From: Akebia trifoliata
Taxonomy: Eukaryota > Streptophyta > Magnoliopsida > Ranunculales > Lardizabalaceae
Length of the DNA stretch: 64,000 bases
Reading direction: 5' to 3'
NCBI GenBank assembly: GCA_017979445.1
Contig: CM030716.1
Coordinates: 11,114,474-11,178,473 of the forward strand
The notes beneath the pieces are model-generated. The model ran no database searches. It was not told the DNA's origin and saw only the letters and a list, made by a program, of their open reading frames with translations. Numbering within the stretch: the first letter of the stretch is position 1; each line of letters starts with the position of its first letter. The position numbers and the translations under genes were made by a program. Positions 1 to 11,665 of the stretch are shown one piece after another.

Positions 1-43
1 TGATAGTGAGAGCAGATATGAAAAAAGAAATAATGATAATTAC

Positions 44-1710
44 CAATTGGTACCCAGTTTCATTCCTTATTCCAGCTGCCGCGGAAGCATAATTCACACC
101 TCTGAGTATATTTCGGCCTCTTGCAGTTACATAAGGTTCAATATAATCCTTAAAACCTAAAAGTTGAGCTGCAAGCCAGAGAATAGTTTTTATCAATAAA
201 ACAATTTTTCACTTTCATATCTGCAAGCAAGAAATAATTTCCTTGAGATGAAGTAAAAAAACAATGATTTCCTAGTGATAAAATCAAATTAGTTTCCTAG
301 GAATCAGTATAGATTCTACTGGGTCAGCTTTTGGAAATGGATGGGGGAAATCATTGGTCCCATTATTTTCAACCCATATTAATTTGGTTTGGCGAAAATT
401 TAATGCTCTATTAATATTTAAGTCCAATCATTTCGAGGGGTGAGGGCCCACGATGCAGACGAGATATCAGTGATTGGGTCCACCCTTCTCACAAAATTCC
501 AATTCTCACTCAATGTTGATTTTAATTTCCAAATCATGAAAATTCAGATAGTAAGTTTTTCATAGTGACCGTTGGTTTAAAATAGCAAGATTCATACAAA
601 CCTATGAGATTGTCCCTTTTACAATTATCGAAGATTGTTACTTTTAAAGAAAAATAAAAAAATCAGCGATCTAGCTACTTTAAACGAGTGAGACCGTCAC
701 TTTAAAAAACTTGCAATTTCACTCTTCGTGTTTTGGGAATTAAAATGAATAAATAGTCGAAATGGAAATTTTATCAAAAGTTGATCGCGTTTTGAGAAAT
801 TTCTCAATAGAGAACTATAATTGTTTCTTTTTATAAGGTGGATTAGTGGATGAGGCATGTACGAGAGATAGGGATATACAGTTTTCCCAAAACCCATTAC
901 CTGAACCGAAAATCAGACTGAAAAGGTTGATCGAACACAGACCGAACATGACCGGGTTTAGATCGAACCGCCCTCTAAAATTGGATCGAACCCGTTATAA
1001 GAATTGTAAACCGAGTTATTATAATTTTTTTATTTTTATAAGTATTAGCACAAATACTAACTTGGTGAGTTGGTGAGACGTGGTGACTTGCCTCATCTTT
1101 GGTTTGACTCCCATAGAATGCACTTTTGATTAAAAATATTTTAAATTCAAATATTTGACTTTTTCAGGCTAGGTTCAATTTTGACCTTTCAAACTTGAAC
1201 CTAGACGAAATTCGAGATTTTTTGGGTTGGTCTCAGCCTTAACAGAACCCAATTTCAAATTCAAATATTTGAATTTCGGTTATAACCGAACTCAAACTTG
1301 AAAAATACTCGAAACTTTCGGTTCGGTATGAGTTTGGTTTTGACCTTTGAAACTTGAATCTAGACGAAATCTGAGATTTTTAAGTTGATCTTGGCTTTAA
1401 TCTCTGAAAATTTGGTTCGGGTGTACCCAAATGTACATCTCTAATGAGAGAGAGAGAGCTCACCGATGACATCGACAGAAGTCCGACCATTAGAAAACCT
1501 TCCAGTTGGACCAGCAGCGAAGTCGATCCCATAGGGCAAGTAATTAGCCTTAGCCAATGAAGCGATTACATTGTTGTTTCCATTGTCAACCAATGAATCT
1601 CCAAAGATGAAGTAACAAGGAACTTGTTGGGCTGCATGAACCCTAAACAAAAAGCTCAATACCATCACCCATACACAAACAATCCACATTTTTCCAAGCT
1701 CATAAGCCAT
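44..1710 (-). CDS. GDSL esterase/lipase, copy A (5' part only)
   Basis: First two exons of a secreted GDSL esterase/lipase; exons 3-5 lie beyond the left edge. Exon 1 is 1464-1710, starting at the ATG of MAYELGK, and exon 2 is 44-168. Both introns have GT-AG ends, and exon 1 (247 nt) and exon 2 (125 nt) match copies B-D exactly in size. Exon 1 encodes a hydrophobic signal segment (about residues 8-27, ending VHAA) and block I, FGDSLVDNG, with nucleophile Ser39. Exon 2 encodes the LLGFKDYI and NYASAAAGI segments. Family knowledge: these enzymes hydrolyse ester bonds of lipids, often in the cell wall or cuticle; the substrate cannot be read from sequence. Differences from B-D are IEPYVTARG in place of IAPYV-ARG and GIRNETG in place of GIRDETG. 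Neither touches the catalytic residues. Whether the whole gene is intact cannot be judged here. Confidence 0.9.
869..1443. mobile_element. hAT-like MITE in intron 1 of GDSL copy A
   Basis: Non-coding insertion beginning tagggatatacag and ending in a diverged inverted terminus, tgtacatctcta, with the interior rich in TTCGGTT/AACCGAA motifs. The flanks are acgagaga (861-868) and atgagaga (1444-1451), an 8-bp target duplication with one mismatch. Eight-bp duplications are typical of the hAT superfamily. The same element sits at the same place in copies B, C and D, so it was inserted before the gene duplications. There is no coding capacity. Confidence 0.7.
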
Positions 1711-1787
1711 AGATGTAAGAGAAACAAAGATTAAGGGAAAATGAAGAAGAAAAGGTTTAAGTGAGCAAAAGAGGTGGCAATGAGAGA

Positions 1788-1795
1788 AATTTATA
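1788..1795 (-). promoter_or_regulatory. TATA box of GDSL copy A
   Basis: TATAAATT read on the minus strand, about 80 bp upstream of the ATG. It is followed by a pyrimidine-rich leader with CTCTTTTGCTCACTT. The same motif lies at the same distance in copies B, C and D. Function is inferred from position and conservation. Confidence 0.65.
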
Positions 1796-2090
1796 GGAAC
1801 TTCTAGAGGGGGCTTGGCCTTGGATTTTTTCCTTCAAATCTTTAATGTTTGAGGTGTTAGCAGTTGGCATTAATTTTGCTCAGTCAGTCGGCACGCGGTG
1901 TTAAATGTGAAGGCGCCCATATAGGCCTCAGAAACCCTTTGAATTGGCAACTCCACGTTTTACTACAGAGTATAAGAAATACCTTAATAGGAAATGACGA
2001 GAATACCCTCACCTTCAACATGTTGTCAAAAGACTCATGACCATTGTCTTCGTCTGCCCTTCTAAAACATCCATTATATATATATAATAC

Positions 2091-2383
2091 ATACGGTGGT
2101 GTTCTTTTGATAAAATCCTAGACAACATTCTAGACAAAGCAAAATTTCTAACCTTAGTTTATATGATGAAGAATCGTGAATCGTCTATTTTTTCTGTTAG
2201 TTTGTGACTACTTTTCATGGGGTTAGAAGTTTCAAAATTGACTGATTTTTTGTGAGGATGATCTACTGACTATGAGATCATCTTCACAAAAAATCATTCC
2301 ATTCCGAAACATTTTAATTATATAAGATAACACTTTGTCTATAATGTTAGCTAGGATTTTGTCAAAAGAATGCTGCCTATATA
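2091..2383. repeat. TA-flanked double-hairpin-family repeat, divergent member (terminus type e)
   Basis: Flanked by TA runs at 2075-2087 and 2382-2389. The outer inverted repeat pairs the left arm (ttcttttgataaaatcctag) with the right arm (ctaggattttgtcaaaagaa). Inside it has the family core: TTAGAAGTTTC, then GATTTTTTGTGAGGATGATCT and its inverted partner. Only one internal hairpin is clear. It lies between the promoter and the foldback element of copy A. Confidence 0.65.
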
Positions 2384-2590
2384 TATTGTTTTTAAGTGCA
2401 TGCGTTTTGTGAAAAAATCATTTTTTTTTTCTTGACATAATACATACCATGTAGAGCCTTCACATCAAATTCATCTCCTTCACCATGTCTCACTTTAATT
2501 TTGAATGGAATACATCCCAAATCGTACAACATGCAAATTTAATAGATAATAATAATCAAATTCTATTTCATTTCTAAGATTTTTTTTTTC

Positions 2591-3995
2591 AAGAGAAATT
2601 GAAAACAAATCTTAAAAAAAAATTATTATAAAAAAAGTAATACATTTTTTATAATTATCAAGTCGAATCCAAATCAGCACTTCAAGTATCGATTTTTTTT
2701 TAAATAAAATAAAATAAAATTTCGACATTTAAAGAGTGGATTAAAAAAGAAAAAAAAAATCAAATTTTGATAAATTTTAATTAAAAAAAAGAAGAGAAAT
2801 TCTAAATGGACGTTGTTTTTGGCACACGCCCTATTACGTGTTAGCTCACAATCCAAAAAATGTTTGACATGTGGCGCAATGAAATCAGCAATAAAGAGAG
2901 TTTCTCTCTCTTGGCCGTTGCTCACATATTTATTTTTTTAGATTTCAAATCTTAAAAAGGGTTGTTGGGCCCACATTGACAATCTAGTGGCCTTTTAGAT
3001 TTCATGAAAATATTCATATTAAAAAAAAAAATATTTAGCTTAACCCAAGGTGTTGAAAATGGACGGTCACCGAGCATCCAAATTTAAAGATAAAATTCAA
3101 TAGTGAAAAATAACTATAAAATTTTCTTTTTTAAAGTTTATATAATTTTATCCCACAACTCCATTGCATCGAATCATGTGTTTGAATGTCACAAGGTGAT
3201 CAAATAAAAAAGTTTACTATTTTTCTTTTTCACTATGGGTGGGAGAGAGAAAGGGGCGTTGCTAAAAACAACGTCCATTTAGCATTCAAAATTAACATCC
3301 AATGCCCCTTTCTCTCTCTTGCCCATAGTGAAAAAAAGTAAACTTTCTGATTTGATCACCTTATGACGTTCAAAAACATGATTTGATGCAATAGAGTTGT
3401 AGAGGACATAACTATATGAAATTTTAAAAAATTAAAAATAGTTATTTTTCATCGTTGAATTTTATTTTTAAATTTGACTGCACAGTGACTTTTCATTTTC
3501 AACACCTTGGATCAAGTTCGAAAAACAATATTTTTTTTTATATGAATATTTTCATGAAATTTAAAAAGATATGTTGTTGGATTGTCAATGTGATAATCAA
3601 TGTGAGCCCAACGACCCTTTCTAAGATTCGAAATCTAAAACAATAAATATGTGGGCAACGGGCAAGAGAGAGTAGCCTTCTTTATTGTTGATGCCATTGT
3701 ACTACATGTCAAACGGTTTTTGGGTTGTGAGCCAACATGTAATAGGGAGTGCTCCAAAAATAATGTCCATTAGCATTTCTCCTTTTTTTTTTTTAATCGA
3801 AACTTACCGAAATTTGAATTAAATTTTTTTTTAAAAACTCTCTTTGAGTGTTGAAATTTTATTTTATTTTATTTAAAAATAAAATTCGACACTTGAAATG
3901 CCAATTTGGATTCGATTTCATAATTATAAAAAAAAAAGTATTACTTTTTTTATAATAATTTTTTTTTTTTTTTAGAATTTCTTTAGAATTTCCCC
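2591..3995. mobile_element. Long foldback (palindromic) element, copy 1
   Basis: About 1.4 kb folding on itself around 3270. The left arm ggcacacgccctattacgtg, with gacatgtggcgcaatg (near 2820-2885), is matched in reverse by caatgtaatagggagtgc-type sequence with cattgtactacatgtcaa (near 3700-3755). The centre pairs ctatgggtgggagagag (3234-3250) with ctctctcttgcccatag (near 3312-3330). Arms of several hundred bp without coding sequence fit a foldback or long-TIR Mutator-like non-autonomous element. No target duplication was resolved. Related copies lie upstream of B (9352-11392) and, as right arms only, at 56705-57640 and 62045-62665. Confidence 0.75.
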
Positions 3996-4521
3996 TTTTT
4001 TCTAAAAAAACCAAAATGATATACAAATATTCTCGAAACATTTGATACACTAATAACATTAGAAGCAGAAAGTCTTTCACCAGAGATCATGGTCAAAGGG
4101 CTGTCATCATTTTGAAAACAGAGGGTTGATCTAAATGACTCAATCTTCAGGAGGAGATTGGGAGTTAGTCCACAAATCACTCACACGCCACGAGTTGGTT
4201 ATTCCTCTAAATGGTGTTTTGGAAGAAAAGATTCGATTAATTTTCCAACGAGAATTCTTTGGGATTGTTGTTGTCATCGACCACTAATCCGCTTATATAA
4301 AAAAATAAATTAACAAGAAGTTAGAAAAAAAAAAAAAAACACCTGTAATAAAAACACCATTTATATTGAAATAGTCTTGCGACTTAAAGATAACACTCAT
4401 CACCTCAAATTATTGAGGCTCTTTCTAATAATAAAAATAAGATAACAAACAACACTCATAAGATTATGCTAATAGTAATATAGAATCTGATAATACAACA
4501 CAATTGCTATCATTTCCATAT
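3996..4521. other. 3' flank of GDSL copy B
   Basis: No gene. AT-rich 3' untranslated and flanking DNA of copy B. Parts recur downstream of C (34690-34745 and 36490-36784) and D (52450-52750), including caagttggttgttcct-like and ggaagaaaagattcgatt segments, which marks this as one end of the duplicated unit. The final ~200 bp, with an AATAA-rich stretch on the minus strand, probably carry the polyadenylation signals. Confidence 0.5.
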
Positions 4522-7500
4522 TTATAGTTGAGCCAAACGTTTAATGTCAATGGGGTAAGCGTCGGATGAAGATTGAGCACTATAAGATCTCCTTGCAACA
4601 ATCGTATTAGCGTCCTCTGTTGGATGGAAAGCATCCCAAAATACATATTGTTTCCTATTCCGGCATGGAATTTGAAAAGGTAGACATGTAATTTGACCAT
4701 TGTTCCTCCCCAGACCACAGCATCCCTTGTTTGTAACAGTAAAACCTGAAATTGTAAAACAGGAAATACATCGACGTGGTGAATATCCAAAATATCATTA
4801 ATTTGCGATACCAACTTTTTCTAATAACACATCAATTAATGCAATTATATAAATGGAACAAAAAGAATTTATATAGATAACCCAAAATATAGGCCTAATT
4901 TATAAAAAAAATGGACCAAGGGAGGAATTGTGACGCCAATTAATCCGACAACAACGGCAAACCCAGCTAAATTTCTTCCTTGATCACTCTCTCAAGACAA
5001 GACACTAATAGGGGTGAAAGAGCTTTTCTCATTCTAGTAGAAACTCAAATTGAAGAGTTTTTCTAGAGAAGAACTATAAAAGTGGTTTAAATGTCATTAA
5101 AAATATTTGGTTATAGGAACCAAATACTATAACTTCGTTGTTTGACGTTTGGTGTGGAAATATAAACTCTCTTTTTAAATTGTAAGTATAAGTACTCTAC
5201 ATGATGCAACATACGCAATGGCCCAATCATCACATCAAATTGGTATGTCTAATTTAATACTATTATCAAAATGTATCACATAAATAAAATCAATAAAATT
5301 AAATAGATTGATAATTGAGATTATCTACCATTAGCTGAAGGATTCTTCAAAATATCATCAAAAATCCCATAGCCGTTCACATAGATAAATTTCGCATTTG
5401 TTAGATTATTGTTGAAATTGTGGACGAGAGACTTAAGCCTGTCATTAAAAAGTCGATTAGCACTGTTAATCCTCTCCACGCATTGTGAGCCATCCCTACT
5501 AAATCGAGCCAATGCATTCGGACTGCAACCTATCTGACCGACGCCTATCAACGCCACCTTCCTTGCTCCATAATTGTAAAGAGTCTACAAAAAAGATCGA
5601 AAATGAAAATTTAATATGACCATTATTTTCAAAAGGATTAATTTAGCAATTTATTGAAACAATTCTAACTTAATTAATCTTAAATATAAGCGTAATTACC
5701 CACCCTTAGTTGTTGAGAATACTGTTGAATCAGTACATCGGCGTATTGCTCTGGGGTGTATCGACGGCTCGTAGAGTAAAATGCAGGCATGAAGTAGTTG
5801 TTAAGGTAGTCATTGCTACCCATTCCTACTGTGTAGATGCACTTGCTTAGATAATTTGCCGTGGTGTTTTTATCCCCAAGTAAACTAATCACTTGTGAGA
5901 TCGTGTTCTTATAATTCCTTAGCTGTCCATTAAAACTTATTCGCCCACCCTATACATTATCTCAATTAGAAGGAATGTGCAAATTGAAGATTCTAAGAGA
6001 ACAGAGAGAAAATTGAAATACAAAAACTATGGATTGTGGTAGTAAGAGCAGACATGAAAAAAGAAATAATAATAATTACCAATTGGTACCCAGTTTCATC
6101 CCTTATTCCAGCTGCCGCAGAAGCATAATTCACACCTTTAAGTATATTTCGGCCTCTAGCATATACATAAGGTGCAATATAATCCTTAAAACCTAAAAGT
6201 TGAGCTGCAAGCAAGAGAATAATTTTTATCAATAACACAAATTTTCACTATCATAAGCAGGAAATAATTTCCTTGAGATGAAGTAAAAAAAACAATGATT
6301 TCCTAGTGATCAAATCAAATAAGTTTCCTAGGGATCAGAAGATATTCTACTGGGTCAGCTTTTGGAAATGAATGGGGGAAATCATTGGCCCCATTATTTT
6401 CAACTCATATTAAGTGGGTTTGGCGGCAATTTAATGCTCTATTATGTCCAATCATTTCAAGGGGTGTGGGCCCACGATGCAGATGAGATATTAGTGATTG
6501 GGTCCACCCTTCTACGAAATTCCAATTCTGACTCTAACGCTCATTTTTATTTCCAAAACATGAAAATCCAGATATCAAGTTTTTCATAGTGATGATCTCG
6601 TTGGTTTAAGGTAGCAAGATTATTACGTACCTATGAGATTTTCCCTTTTATAACTATCGAGATTGTGACTTTGAAAAAAAAATAAAAAAATCAATCGATC
6701 TTTGCTACTTTGAACCAGCGAGATCGTCACTTTGAAAAATCGGCGATTTCCCTCTTCATGTTTTGGTAATTAAAATGAATAAGTAGTCAAAATGAGAATT
6801 TCATCAAAAGTTAATCACATTTTGAGAAATTTCTCAATAAAGTACTATAATTGTTTCTTTTTATAAGGTGGATGACATAACAAAAAGAATTCTATATCGT
6901 ATATAGATAAAAAAAAAAAAAAAACTTTGAACACATAAAATTATCCACTGCAATAAATATATATACTACAGCTGATTTGATTATCCGCTCTTATAAATCC
7001 TCATTATTATTATTATTATTATTTTTTTTTTTTGTGCATGCGAGCTTATATGAGCAGGTCCCTATAGTAGCGGATAAAATTATCCGCTGCAATAAATATA
7101 CATACTATAGCTGATATAATTATCCGTTGTTATAAATTGATGTTATAAATGTAGTGGGTTATGCATGGGTCTTTATAGCGGTGGATAAAATGATCCGTTG
7201 CAAAAAATGCAAAAAAAATATCATAATACGCTATGCATGAGTCTCTATAACAGTGGATAAAATGATTCGCTGCAAAATACAAAAATATACCATGCATGAG
7301 TCCTTATAGCGGCGGATAAAATGATCCACTGCAAAAAATATACCATACTGCAGCTAAAATAATCATCCGCTGCTATAAATAAAAAATGTTGTAGTGACAT
7401 TTATCCCCAATCCAAGATGACTCGCTCACGTAATTTAAAATTATGCAACAACTAATAAGAAAGTATGTGTGTGTGCGTGTGTGAGAGAGAGAGAGAGATA

Positions 7501-8351
7501 GGGATGTACATTTTACCCAAAACCCATTACCCAGACTGAAAATTAGATCGAAAAGGTGAATCGAACACGGACCGAACATGATAAGGTTTAGATCGAACCA
7601 TCCTCCAAAATTGGACCGAACCCATTATAAGGATTGAAAATTGAGTTATTATAATTTGTTTATTTTTATAAGTTTTAGCACAAATGCCAATTTGGTGAGT
7701 TGGTGAGACATGGTGGCTTGCCACATCCTTGGTTTGCCTCCCGTAGAATGTACTTTTGTTTAAAAATATTTCAAATTCAAATATTTGACTTTCAGTTCTG
7801 TCTGACTTCGTTTTTGACCTTTGAAACTTGAACCCAGACAAAATCTGAGATTTTTCGGGTTGGTCTCGGTTTTAACTGAACCTTATTTCAAATTCAAATA
7901 TTTGAATTTCGGCTATAACTGAGCCCGATCTTGAAAAATACCCGAAACATTCCGTTCGGTCTGAGTTCAATTTTGACTTTGAAACTTGAACCTAGACGAA
8001 ATCCGAGATTTTCAGATTGGTCTTGGCTTTAACTAAACCCAAAAATCCAGCTTGGGTGTATTCGAATGTACATCTCTAATGAGAGAGAGAGAGAGAGAAA
8101 TCACCGATGACATCGACAGTAGTTCGACCATTACAAAATCTTCCAGTTGGACCAGAGGCGAAGTCGATCCCATAGGGCAAGTAATTAGCCTTAGCCAATG
8201 AAACGATTACATTGTTGTTTCCATTGTCAACTAATGAATCTCCAAAGATGAAATAACAAGGAACTTGTTGAGCTGCATGAACCCTAAACAACAAGCTCAA
8301 TACCATCACCCAAACAAAAACAATCCACATTTTCCCAAGCTCATAAGCCAT
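4522..8351 (-). CDS. GDSL esterase/lipase, copy B
   Basis: Complete five-exon gene: exon 1 8105-8351, exon 2 6080-6204, exon 3 5704-5949, exon 4 5329-5584, exon 5 4522-4745. The spliced CDS is 1098 nt and 365 residues. Introns are GT-AG in phases 1, 0, 0, 1. Visible features are a signal segment (residues ~8-27), block I FGDSLVDNG (Ser39), block III GMGSNDYLNN (Asn170), the CGLGRNNG region (~residues 301-308), and block V WDAFHPTE with Asp329 and His332. The C-terminus is DIKRLAQL. By family it is a secreted GDSL serine ester hydrolase, resembling the Arabidopsis At1g29670/At5g45670 group; the substrate is unknown. Oddities: the exon-1 donor is g|GTGATT where A, C and D have g|GTGAGC, the conserved GRFSNGRT is GRFCNGRT, and intron 1 holds a CACTA-like insertion. 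No stop or frameshift was found. Confidence 0.93.
6948..7397 (-). mobile_element. CACTA-like insertion fragment in intron 1 of GDSL copy B
   Basis: Read on the minus strand the right end starts CACTACAACATTTTTTATTT, the hallmark CACTA terminus. It is followed by several repeats of a GCGGATAAAATGATCCGCTGC-like unit spaced ~70-120 bp, resembling the subterminal transposase-binding repeats of CACTA elements. The opposite CACTA terminus was not found, so the piece is truncated or non-autonomous. Copies A, C and D lack it; D continues with different sequence after the shared ctttgaacacataa. Confidence 0.6.
7499..8078. mobile_element. hAT-like MITE in intron 1 of GDSL copy B
   Basis: Orthologous to the insertions in A, C and D: it starts tagggatgtacattttaccc and ends cgaatgtacatctcta. 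The right duplication atgagaga (8079-8086) is intact. The left one has merged into a (GA)n run (gagagaga, 7491-7498). The right GA tract runs almost to the exon-1 splice donor at 8104. Confidence 0.7.
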
Positions 8352-8445
8352 GATTTAAGACAAACAAAGAATAAGGGAAAATAAAGAAGAAAAGGTTAAA
8401 GTGAGCAAAAGAGGTGGCTGTGTGAGAAAATAAATGGGTGAGAGA

Positions 8446-8453
8446 AATTTATA
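8446..8453 (-). promoter_or_regulatory. TATA box of GDSL copy B
   Basis: TATAAATT on the minus strand, about 95 bp upstream of the ATG, in sequence otherwise collinear with the promoters of A, C and D. B carries a short extra stretch (gtgtgagaaaataaatgg) between TATA and leader, also partly present in D. Confidence 0.6.
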
Positions 8454-8607
8454 GGAACTACTAGAGTGGTCCTTCAAATCTTTAATGGTTCATTGGTTTT
8501 GGCAGTTAGCATTAATTTTTCCACCTACATAACTTGAACTGCATTGTAGATGGCGGAGTCAATCAGTTGGTGTTCCATGTGAAGCCCTTTGAATTGGCAA
8601 TTGCACC

Positions 8608-8937
8608 TTTATGGCCTCAATAAGACTGCTTGGAAAGAAGAGAAGTCGGTCAAAGCCATCGAAGCTAAAATCTCATTGTTCCACAAGATTTACTTCTTCT
8701 ATTTTAAAGAGATAAATCAAATTGCAGATTTCTTAGCTAATTAACTTACTGCTCCCAATAGCTTTAGGTTAGATCCTCTAAGCCTCTCTAGTAAGTCTCT
8801 AGACCATCATATGTAAGGATGTCTGTGGTACACGTCTATGAAAGAATGTAAGGGCTTTTTGTTTTATGATTAGGGGTTGCCTAACCCTCCTTAATTTTCA
8901 ATAGAAGAAAAAAATATAAAAAAAAAAAAACCTTAAC
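8608..8937 (+). mobile_element. 5'-truncated LINE, 3' tail
   Basis: Translated on the plus strand it gives FKEINQIADFLAN, the end of a plant LINE RNase H domain. A 3' untranslated stretch and an A-rich tail (about 8905-8937) follow. It interrupts sequence that is continuous upstream of A, C and D (ggcaactccacg to ccttaacaggaaatgacg). Dead on arrival; no clear target duplication. Confidence 0.6.
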
Positions 8938-10563
8938 AGGAAATGACGGGAATACACTAATCTTCAACCTTTTCAAAAGACGCATAATCATCGTCCTGCT
9001 CTTGCCCTTCTAAATACACGCCCCTGCTTCTTCAAAAACAGAAAAAAACATGACCTATCGAGGTTAATGGATCTATTCGATACATGTGTATACATATGTA
9101 TATATATTTTTTAAGTGGGTGCGTTTTGTTTACATGTGAGGGTAATGAATGTGAGTTTTGTACAAAATCATATTTTTTTTGACATAATACATACCAGCAA
9201 AGCCTTCACCTCAAATTCGTCTCCTTCACCTTTTCTCACTTGAATTTTCGGTGGAATGCATCCCAAATCATAAAGCATGCAAATTTAATAAATAATAATA
9301 ATAATCATGGTTTAAAATTCTATTTCATTTCTAAGATTTTTTTCTAGGGAAAATTATCAAAAACAAAATTAATATAAAAAAAGTAATATATTTTTTATAA
9401 TTATGAAATCGAACACAAATCAACACTTTAAGTGCCAATTTTTTTTAAAAAATAAAATAAAACAAAATTTCGATAGTTAAAGAGTGTCGATTTTTTTTTT
9501 TTAAATTTAAATTTTGGTAATTTTTAATTTATAATTAAAAAAAAAAAAAAAAACGAGAGAAATACTAAATAGACATTATTTTTGGCACACGTCCTCTTAC
9601 ATGTTGGCTCACAGTTCAACAAATGTTTAACATGTGGCGCAAGACATCAGCAATAGAAAGAGTTTTTCTCTCTTACCCATTGCCTACATATTTTATTTTT
9701 TTAGATTTCAAATCTTAAAAAGGTTGTTGGGCTCACATTGACTATCACATTGACAATCCAACACAGCCTTTTAGATTTCATGAAAATATTCATATTCAAA
9801 AGAGGGAAATTAAAAAAATATTATTTTTTTAGCTTGATCCAAGGTGAAGAAAATGGACGGCCACCGAGCACCCAAAGTTAAAGATAAAATTAAACGGTGA
9901 AAAATAACAATTTTTTTAATTTTTAATTTTTTTTTGAAGTTCATATAATTTTGTCCTCTACAATTCCATTGCATCAAATCATGTTTTTGAATGTCAAGAG
10001 TTGATCAAATTAGAAAGTTTGCTTTTTTTTTTTCACTATGGGTGGGAGAGAGAAAGGGGTATTGCCAAAAATAATGTCCATTTAGCATTCAAAAACAATG
10101 TCCAATGCCCTTTTCTCTTTCCTGCCCATAGTGAAAAAAAAAACAAATTATCTGATTTGATCACCTTGTAACATTCAAAACATGATTCGATGCAATGGAG
10201 TTGTAGAGGACAACATTATATGAACTTTAAAAAAATTAAAAATAATTATTTATCATGGTTGAATTTTATTTTTAAATTTAGGTGCTTGGTGACCTTTCAT
10301 TTTCAACACCTTGAATCAAACTCAAAAAATAATATTTTTTTAATCTTTTTTTTTTTAATATGAATATTTTCATGAAATCTAAAAAGCTGTGTTGTTGGAT
10401 TGTCAATGTAATAATTAATGTGAGCCCAACGTCCCTTTGTAAGATTTGAAATCTAAAAAAATAAATATGTGGGCAGCGTCAAAAGAGAGAAGCTCTCTTT
10501 ATTGTTGATGTCATTGCGCCACATGTCAAATATTTGTTGGGTTGTGAGTTACCACGTAATAGG

Positions 10564-11125
10564 TAGGGGTGCACATTGGATTGGATAAATCCGAGATCCG
10601 AACCAATCCGAAGCTTTTGGATTGGATTGGTTCGGACTAAACACACCCACGGTTCGGGTACGGATCGAAGAAAAAAAAATCCGATTAATTTGGTTCGGTT
10701 CCGGATTAGGATATAATAAAACCGAACCAATCCGAAAACCGAACCAATTATATACAAATAAATATATATATATATATATATATAATTATTTAAAAAATAA
10801 AAATTTCGATTTTTTATCTCTTTCTTCTTCTTCCTTTTAATTTTTTTATTATCTCAAAGTCCACGTTTAAAAAAAGTCCTACTTGTTTTTAAGGTTTGAA
10901 GATTGGAGGAGATAGAATGCATGGATTGAGGAAGAATGTATCTATCTTCAATAAGTATGAGAACCGAGAACCGATCCGAACCAATCCGAACTAAGATTGG
11001 ATTGGATTGGTTCGATTCTATAGGGTAATTGGATTGGTTCGGTTTCAAATTTGTAGAACCGATCATGTTTGGTTCGGTTCCAATTTTGCCAAAATCCGAA
11101 CCAATCCGAACCATGTGCACCCCTA
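10564..11125. mobile_element. hAT-type MITE with perfect 8-bp TSD, nested in the foldback
   Basis: 562-bp element with 13-bp terminal inverted repeats taggggtgcacat / atgtgcaccccta. It is flanked by an exact 8-bp duplication gtaatagg (10556-10563 and 11126-11133). The subterminal regions are dense in GGATTGGTTCGG and CCGAACCAATCC motifs, with a (TA)n run in the middle. Removing the element and one TSD copy restores the foldback arm as seen in copy 1. The 8-bp TSD and TIR form identify the hAT superfamily. Confidence 0.88.
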
Positions 11126-11165
11126 GTAATAGGGCGTGTGCCGAAAACAATGTCCATTTAGCATT

Positions 11166-11214
<49 letters not shown>
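11166..11214. repeat. (CT)n microsatellite
   Basis: About 48 bp of nearly uninterrupted CT/CTC repeats in the right arm of foldback copy 2. Shorter CT runs occupy the same place in the copies at 57403-57423 and 62425-62445. Confidence 0.9.
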
Positions 11215-11219
<5 letters not shown>

Positions 11220-11628
11220 TCGAAACTTACCGAACTTTGAATTTATTTTTTTATAAATTCGACACTCTTTAAGTGTCGAAAATTTATTTTATTTTATTTT
11301 TAAAAAAGATTCGGCACTTGAAGTGTATTACTTTTTTTATAATAAATTTCTTTTTTAGATTTTATTATTATGAAAATAATTTCCCCTTTTTTCAAAAACA
11401 TTCTAGAAACATTTGACACACTAGTAACATTAGAAAAGGAAAGTCTTTCACAGGAGATCATGGTCAAAGGGGTCATGTCATCAGTTAGAAAACACGGGCG
11501 GTTGATCTAAATGATCCAATCTTTTATAGGAAACCAAGGTCAGGTGCATCTCGTGTCTTTGTTCTTGAGAGACGTAAAGGCAAAAATGTAAACAGCAACG
11601 TATGCACCTCCTTCTCTAATAGTCCAAA

Positions 11629-11660
<32 letters not shown>

Positions 11661-11665
<5 letters not shown>

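Larger units (their letters stand above)
9352..11392. mobile_element. Long foldback element, copy 2 (interrupted)
   Basis: Same foldback as 2591-3995, upstream of GDSL copy B. The centre is near 10080, where ctatgggtgggagagag is matched by an inverted ctttcctgcccatag. The left arm includes ggcacacgtcctcttacatg. The right arm is split by a hAT MITE at 10564-11125 and carries an expanded (CT)n at 11166-11214. No coding capacity. Confidence 0.7.

Noticed and set aside
4464..4814. 116-codon open frame over exon 5 of GDSL copy B (similar ones at 36727-37077 and 52630-53019)
   Set aside because: It is another frame of a real exon and crosses its splice acceptor; the GDSL frame with WDAFHPTE explains the conservation.
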